DNA from: JALZCH01 sp036387315
GTDB lineage: Bacteria; Acidobacteriota; Blastocatellia; Pyrinomonadales; Pyrinomonadaceae
Direction of reading: 5' to 3'
DNA: 8,785 nt
Assembly: GCA_036387315.1 (NCBI GenBank)
Contig: DASVTY010000064.1
Location: forward strand, 1 to 8,785
Every line of letters starts with the position of its first letter. The stretch's first letter is position 1. A program made the position numbers and the translations under genes. Shown here piece by piece: positions 4,960 to 8,785 of this stretch. The notes below the pieces were generated by a model. It saw only the letters and a list, made by a program, of their open reading frames with translations. It ran no database searches and was not told the origin of the DNA.

Positions 4960-7314
4960 CTAGTTTGATTTTACGCCGGTAAAAGAAATCGGCGGCAATC
5001 CGGGACCGGCTAATGTTCCGGTTATTTTATTGCCGTCAATCACGCCTTCGATTTTGAGCTCCATTGATTGTCCCTGAACCTCGACGCGCGCCGTTCCGAC
5101 GATGTTTTTGCCGCTGACTTTTCCGCTTTCGATTTTGCCGCCGCCCATCATTGAGTTCAGCGAACCCGAAAAATCGCCGCCGGTTTGCGTCAAATCCATT
5201 GTGATCGGAAGTTCCTGACCGCCCGCATTCGCCGTTAAACTCCATTTACCGGAGACGTTAACCGCCGGAGCCGAGTTCATTTCGGCTTTTTGCGCCAGCG
5301 TGACGGTTTTCGGGTCAACCGTGATTTCCTCCAAACGCTTGGCGACTTCCGGCGTCATTGATTCCTGAAAACGCCCGCCGAGATGCTTCGCCAAAAACTT
5401 TTCGGCTTTGGCAAACATCGCCATATTGTTGACCGGACGCGCAAAACCGTGTCCTTCGTCCGGCGCGACCATATATTCGACGGGAAATCCGCGCTCGCGC
5501 AGGGCGATGACGATTTGGTCGCTTTCGCGTTTATTAACGCGCGGGTCGTTTGCGCCCTGCACGACGAGCAGCGGCGTTTTAATTTTTGCGACGTGCGACA
5601 AAGGCGATTGGCGTTCGATTTGCGCTTTGCCTTCCGGCGTGTTCGGGTCGCCCATTCGTTTGTAAAAAATGGTTCGTCCGGCTTCCCAATACGGCGGAAT
5701 CGTTTCGAGCAGAGTTCTCAAATTCGACGGAGCGACAATCGCCACTGCAGCCGCGTAAAGCTCCGGAGTGAACGTGACCCCGGCGAGCGTCGCGTATCCG
5801 CCGTAACTGCCGCCCATAATGCCGACTCGTTTCGGATCGGCGATGCCTTGCTCGACCAAATATCTGACGCCATAGGTCAAATCGTCCTGCATTTTTTGAC
5901 CCCATTCGTTGTTTCCGGCGTTGAGGAATTTTTTCCCGTATCCGGTCGAAGCGCGGAAATTCGGCTGCAAAACGGCGTAGCCGCGATTTGCCAGAAACTG
6001 CGCCATCGAGTTGTAGCCCCAAAAATCGCGCGCCCAAGGTCCGCCGTGCGGAACGATAATGGCGGGCAGGTTTTTCGCAGCCGCGCCTTTCGGCAAAGTC
6101 AAAAATGCCGGAATCTCCATTCCGTCCGACGATTTATAGCTGACGGCTTTCATCGGCGACAGAGCTTCGCGCGGAAGTTTTTCGCGCGATTTGTACTGAA
6201 GCGTCAATTTTTTATTTCTGCGGTCGAACAGATAAACTTCGCCCGGTTCGACATCGCTGTTGGCGGCAACGAGCCACAGATTTTCGTCTTTCGTCGAAGA
6301 AACGAAATTGATGTCTCTGTTTGGCAGCTTGCCCTGGATGAATTTGTAAGCGCCTTCAAAATCTTTGTTTTTGAAGTAATAACGCACGCGCTCGTCGTTG
6401 TAAGTCGTGGCGACGATCTCGTCGGTTACATCGGAAAATGCCGCTCCGCCAAAATCAACGCGCTTCATCGGATCGGTTTCCACCAATTCTTCTTTTCCCG
6501 TAGCGACATCGAGCAAAACAAGCTGCGCCAAATCGGGATTGCCTTTGTTCGTCGTCAGATAAACTCGCTTGTTGTCTTTGTGAAAACGAACAGGCGAGCA
6601 GCTTTCAAACACGCTGCAAGTATAAATTACGCGCGGCTTCTCGCCGTCGAGAAGAAGAATCTCCGTATCGCCGCTTTGCGGGACGCGCATCGCCAGCCGC
6701 ATTTTGTCGGCGTTGTCGAAAATTACGCCCTGCAAGCGGTCTTTGTTTTCCATCACCAGCGTTCGCTCGCCGGTCGAGATTTTTACTTTATAAACGTCAT
6801 GCCACGCTTTGTCGCGCTCGTTTATTCCGACATAGATAACATCCGGGTCGGTTTCCGGCACGCCGTAAATAAAGGCTCGGACGTTTTTGGCGTCGGTTAA
6901 ATTTCGTGCTGGGGGAACTTCCGCGCCCGTTGCCGGAGATTCTGCCGGATTAACGGCATAGACGTTAAAATTTTCGTCGCCGCCTTTGTCCTGCACAAAC
7001 AAAATATATTTGCCGTCTTCCGACCAGAAATAGTTTGAAACCGGGCGGTCGGTACGGTTTGTCAGCGGGCGCGCTTTATCAAAAGGCTCGTCTGCTCTTT
7101 TTACCCAGATGTTCATCGTGCCTTTAAGCGGTTTGCGAAAGGCGATGAATTTGCCGTCGGGGGAAATTTGCGCTCCGGCGATTTCCGGGTTGTCAAAGAA
7201 AATCTCCCGGTCAATCAGCGGCGGCATTTGAGCCTGCGCATTGTTGTTCGGAATTGCCAGAAACACGGCGCAGAAAATAACGCCGAGAACAAAAAACTTT
7301 ACATATTGATGCAT
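4960..7314 (-). CDS. Secreted S9 family (prolyl oligopeptidase-like) serine peptidase with C-terminal beta module
   Basis: This 784-residue exported peptidase probably cleaves short peptides, often after proline or with dipeptidyl- or acylaminoacyl-peptidase activity, in the periplasm. Residues 1-28 are a signal peptide ending AQA. Residues about 35-385 form a TolB/WD40-like beta-propeller (repeats such as ISPDGKFIAF and SEDGKYILFV). Residues about 390-650 are the alpha/beta-hydrolase domain. The nucleophile is Ser503 in GGSYGGY, the acid is Asp590 in GANDPRVN and the base is His622 in EGHGF. HGGP at 423-426 is the oxyanion region. Residues about 687-784 are an extra small beta domain (SGKWSLT, then repeated G-x-I-x-G-T patterns) not needed for catalysis. 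Cys233 and Cys239 are the only cysteines of the mature chain. The ATG has an AGGAG SD six bases upstream (7321-7325). Exact specificity cannot be read from sequence. Confidence 0.95.
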   Translation of the reverse strand: MHQYVKFFVLGVIFCAVFLAIPNNNAQAQMPPLIDREIFFDNPEIAGAQISPDGKFIAFRKPLKGTMNIWVKRADEPFDKARPLTNRTDRPVSNYFWSEDGKYILFVQDKGGDENFNVYAVNPAESPATGAEVPPARNLTDAKNVRAFIYGVPETDPDVIYVGINERDKAWHDVYKVKISTGERTLVMENKDRLQGVIFDNADKMRLAMRVPQSGDTEILLLDGEKPRVIYTCSVFESCSPVRFHKDNKRVYLTTNKGNPDLAQLVLLDVATGKEELVETDPMKRVDFGGAAFSDVTDEIVATTYNDERVRYYFKNKDFEGAYKFIQGKLPNRDINFVSSTKDENLWLVAANSDVEPGEVYLFDRRNKKLTLQYKSREKLPREALSPMKAVSYKSSDGMEIPAFLTLPKGAAAKNLPAIIVPHGGPWARDFWGYNSMAQFLANRGYAVLQPNFRASTGYGKKFLNAGNNEWGQKMQDDLTYGVRYLVEQGIADPKRVGIMGGSYGGYATLAGVTFTPELYAAAVAIVAPSNLRTLLETIPPYWEAGRTIFYKRMGDPNTPEGKAQIERQSPLSHVAKIKTPLLVVQGANDPRVNKRESDQIVIALRERGFPVEYMVAPDEGHGFARPVNNMAMFAKAEKFLAKHLGGRFQESMTPEVAKRLEEITVDPKTVTLAQKAEMNSAPAVNVSGKWSLTANAGGQELPITMDLTQTGGDFSGSLNSMMGGGKIESGKVSGKNIVGTARVEVQGQSMELKIEGVIDGNKITGTLAGPGLPPISFTGVKSN

Positions 7315-7347
7315 TTTAAACTCCTGTGTTGTCGAGAACTGTAGGCT

Positions 7348-7376
7348 ATTCTAAATTACGGCTGGCTGAGTGTAAA
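7348..7376 (-). promoter_or_regulatory. Sigma-70-like promoter of the S9 peptidase gene
   Basis: On the minus strand, TTTACA (7376-7371) is followed after 17 bases by TAGAAT (7353-7348). Both hexamers are one mismatch from the sigma-70 consensus and the spacing is ideal. Transcription would start near 7341, giving a leader of about 27 bases that contains the AGGAG ribosome binding site. This suggests the peptidase has its own promoter and need not be read through from the YraN gene 122 bases upstream. Confidence 0.65.
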
Positions 7377-7436
7377 TGTTCGTTGTCGGATTGTAAAATT
7401 TCCAAAAAGTTGGGATTTTTCGATTTTTCAGCAAAT

Positions 7437-7916
7437 CTAATCGGCGAAAATCATTCCCGACCAAGAGCGTTTGCGAAACTTGCTTTCAGTCCAAAAATTT
7501 TCGAGCAGTTTTATTTTCGGTTTGCTTTTTTCATCCGGCAAAACGATGCCGACGACATCGTAGCGAAACGCTCCTTCGATTCGGAAAATGCGGCGATAAG
7601 CGCGTGCAGCCCGCGTAATCTGGCGCTGCTTACGCAAATCAACCGCTCTTTCCGGCGCGGCAAAATCGTCCGAGCGGCGCGTTTTTACTTCGATGAAAAC
7701 GAGCGTTTCGCCATCGTAAGCAATCAAATCAATTTCAGTGTTAATCAAAACGCCGCGACGATTTCTGCCGACCGGAACGACGAAATTTGCTGCTACAAGC
7801 CTAAAGCCTTTGCGCGTTAAAAATTCCGCCGCCAGTTGTTCGCCCAAATTTCCGAGTTTTTTTGAGTCGTTTTTATGCGGAGTTGATTCGTCTGTAAAAT
7901 CAAAAATACGAAACAT
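7437..7916 (-). CDS. yraN: YraN/UPF0102 family putative nuclease-fold protein
   Basis: This 159-residue cytosolic protein belongs to the UPF0102 family, which has a restriction-endonuclease-like fold and a poorly defined, possibly nucleic-acid-related role. The family pattern is clear: LGNLGEQLAAEFLTRKGF (21-38), EIDLIAYDGETLVFIEVKTR (61-80) with Glu61, Asp63, Glu76 and Lys78 at the expected active-site positions, and a C-terminal YDVVGIVL strand. The loop between ANF and EIDLIA (VVPVGRNRRGVLINT) is longer than in the Escherichia coli type. The first 20 residues are variable. An in-frame stop lies five codons upstream of the ATG, so the start cannot be much earlier. No Shine-Dalgarno sequence is seen. 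It follows the NUDIX gene by 45 bases on the same strand, so the two probably share a transcript. Confidence 0.9.
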   Translation of the reverse strand: MFRIFDFTDESTPHKNDSKKLGNLGEQLAAEFLTRKGFRLVAANFVVPVGRNRRGVLINTEIDLIAYDGETLVFIEVKTRRSDDFAAPERAVDLRKQRQITRAARAYRRIFRIEGAFRYDVVGIVLPDEKSKPKIKLLENFWTESKFRKRSWSGMIFAD

Positions 7917-7961
7917 CTTGCTATGCGAAATTTAGTCTCGTTTTTCTTTAACGCCAAGCCG

Positions 7962-8516
7962 TTATTTCTGATTGTTTCGCTGCAAAAAAACGTGAGCTTT
8001 CAAAATCAAAGTCGCGCTCGGCGCGTGCGTGATTTCGCCGCGCAAGACTTTTTCGACCGCTTCTTTTAACGATACTTTTATGCCTTTGATATTTTCCGAA
8101 CCTTCCTGTTCGGGTTCTTTAAATTTTAATTTGCGCGCGAGAAACTGATGAGCCTGCGAATTGACAATCGAAGTGTCAACATCCATTACGCCGAATTCGT
8201 GCCATTCTTCGGCTTCGATGCCTAATTCTTCGTGCGCTTCTTTTTTAGCGGATTGGAGCGGCGTTTCGCCTTTCTCGATTCCGCCCGCGATTACTTCGAC
8301 GCATTCCTGTTCGAGAGCGTATCTGTACTGCGTCGTCAAATAAACGTTGCCGTCTTCATCGAGCGGCAAAACATTAACGCCCGGTTTCATTTTGATTGTC
8401 TGGTAAGAACCGTCCGAACCGTCAGGTTTGATAACTAAGTCCTCAATCACCTCAAAAAACTCGCACTCGAATTTTTGAGCGGTTTCTTTTATCGTCCACT
8501 CGCCTTTTTTCTTCAT
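7962..8516 (-). CDS. NUDIX hydrolase, ADP-ribose pyrophosphatase-like
   Basis: This 184-residue cytosolic enzyme is predicted to hydrolyse a nucleoside diphosphate linked to another group, such as ADP-ribose, with magnesium. The NUDIX box runs from Gly78 to Ile100 (GGIEKGE, seven residues, then KEAHEELGI). Its metal-binding glutamates Glu93, Glu96 and Glu97 are present, and the usual arginine is Lys92. The QYRYALEQECVEVIAGG stretch before the box matches the ADP-ribose pyrophosphatase (NudF-like) branch, and the length fits. The ATG has no Shine-Dalgarno sequence. A tRNA terminator hairpin ends only about 15 bases upstream, leaving almost no room for a normal leader. The YraN gene follows after 45 bases. 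Substrate specificity is inferred from family resemblance only. Confidence 0.92.
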   Translation of the reverse strand: MKKKGEWTIKETAQKFECEFFEVIEDLVIKPDGSDGSYQTIKMKPGVNVLPLDEDGNVYLTTQYRYALEQECVEVIAGGIEKGETPLQSAKKEAHEELGIEAEEWHEFGVMDVDTSIVNSQAHQFLARKLKFKEPEQEGSENIKGIKVSLKEAVEKVLRGEITHAPSATLILKAHVFLQRNNQK

Positions 8517-8524
8517 AATTTCAA

Positions 8525-8554
8525 ATTAAAAAAGCCGGTTGTCTTCCGGCTTTG
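8525..8554 (-). terminator. Intrinsic terminator of tRNA-Leu
   Basis: On the minus strand, AAAGCCGG (8553-8546) pairs with CCGGCTTT (8538-8531) around a 7-base loop. The T-run reaches six Ts once the last stem Ts are counted. It sits 12 bases after the 3' end of the tRNA and just before the NUDIX start codon. It would end the tRNA transcript, though some readthrough could feed the NUDIX gene. Confidence 0.88.
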
Positions 8555-8565
8555 ATTAAATTTCG

Positions 8566-8652
8566 TGGTGTCGAGGGCGGGAATCGAACCCGCACGCCCC
8601 TAAAGGCGCAAGATTTTAAGTCTTGTGCGTCTACCTATTCCGCCACCCCGAC
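8566..8652 (-). tRNA. tRNA-Leu (anticodon UAA)
   Basis: The minus strand folds into an 87-base class II tRNA with encoded CCA. The acceptor stem is GTCGGGG/CCTCGAC with one G-U pair, followed by the discriminator A73 expected for leucine. The D arm contains GGTAGACGC. The anticodon stem is CAAGA/TCTTG around the loop CTTAAAA, placing anticodon TAA at 8618-8616. The long variable arm (CGCC...GGCG) is typical of tRNA-Leu. The T arm is GCGGG-TTCGATT-CCCGC. It reads codons UUA and UUG. Confidence 0.97.
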
Positions 8653-8662
8653 ACAAGATAAG

Positions 8663-8692
8663 AAAATAGCACGACGCGCGCCGTTTTGTCCA
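8663..8692 (-). promoter_or_regulatory. Possible promoter of tRNA-Leu
   Basis: On the minus strand, TGGACA (8692-8687) lies 18 bases before TATTTT (8668-8663). The predicted start, near 8656, is only a few bases before the mature tRNA. The GC-rich spacer (GGCGCGCG) resembles the G+C-rich discriminators of stable-RNA promoters but lies between the hexamers. Both hexamers are imperfect, so this is tentative. Confidence 0.4.
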
Positions 8693-8747
8693 AAATTGAT
8701 ATTTGCCGCGAAAATTTGCCTTTGAGCACGGTTTGTTATCAATTCTA

Positions 8748-8785
8748 TTAAAAGTCCGAGATGATGTTTTCCGGCTCTCGCTTCA
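8748..8785 (-). CDS. Possible C-terminal end of a gene running in from the right edge
   Basis: Read leftward from the right edge, one frame gives KREPENIISDF followed by a TAA stop at 8750-8748. The string looks protein-like, and the gene would run in the same direction as the tRNA and NUDIX genes. Eleven codons are too few to identify or confirm a gene. A plus-strand reading beginning ATGATG at 8761 is the competing possibility. Confidence 0.2.
   Translation of the reverse strand, partial: KREPENIISDF

Noticed and set aside
5383..6900. A 505-codon open frame on the plus strand
   Set aside because: It lies wholly antisense to the S9 peptidase, whose catalytic motifs and domains are clear. 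Its translation is Phe/Arg/His-rich with no recognisable domain, as expected from the reverse strand of a coding sequence lacking certain codons.
7326..7820. A 164-codon open frame on the plus strand
   Set aside because: Most of it is antisense to the YraN gene, which shows the family motifs. The start lies in the peptidase leader and has no role-specific signal.
8761..8785. Start of a plus-strand gene (ATGATG at the right edge)
   Set aside because: Only eight codons are visible, with no clear SD site. The opposite-strand reading ending in a stop at 8750-8748 is at least as plausible, so neither can be settled here.

Overview
The window looks like chromosomal DNA from a diderm (Gram-negative) bacterium of moderate GC. 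It carries a TonB-dependent receptor, an OmpA-type peptidoglycan-binding protein and a periplasmic S9 peptidase, all with signal peptides. The style of several proteins suggests Acidobacteriota, perhaps class Blastocatellia. These are the N-terminal module of the OmpA protein, the small C-terminal beta module on the peptidase and the extended loop in the YraN protein. The receptor's plug also resembles Bacteroidota receptors. This placement is inference from remembered family resemblance, not from a marker gene.

Layout. The left half is read rightward: TonB-dependent receptor (40-2208), a gene-free stretch holding a long imperfect inverted repeat (2209-2530), an OmpA-family coiled-coil protein (2531-4138), a perfect 29-bp inverted repeat (4142-4210), and a SAM-dependent O-methyltransferase (4220-4879). 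A bidirectional terminator (4911-4942) separates it from the right half, which is read leftward. From right to left this holds tRNA-Leu(UAA) (8652-8566) with its own terminator, a NUDIX hydrolase (8516-7962), a YraN/UPF0102 protein (7916-7437), and a large secreted S9 prolyl-oligopeptidase-like peptidase (7314-4960) with a good sigma-70-like promoter.

How the genes fit together. No single pathway or new defence or biosynthesis system is visible. The receptor, OmpA protein and peptidase are envelope proteins for uptake, wall anchoring and peptide turnover. NUDIX and YraN are ordinary cytosolic genes, probably co-transcribed. The most interesting non-coding signal is a pair of hairpin elements bracketing the ompA-like gene. 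Their sequences differ, but both are built from reiterated CGCARAG heptamers (CGCAGAG in one, CGCAAAG in the other). A 15-bp 7-1-7 palindrome just upstream of the receptor's ribosome binding site is a candidate metal-regulator operator.
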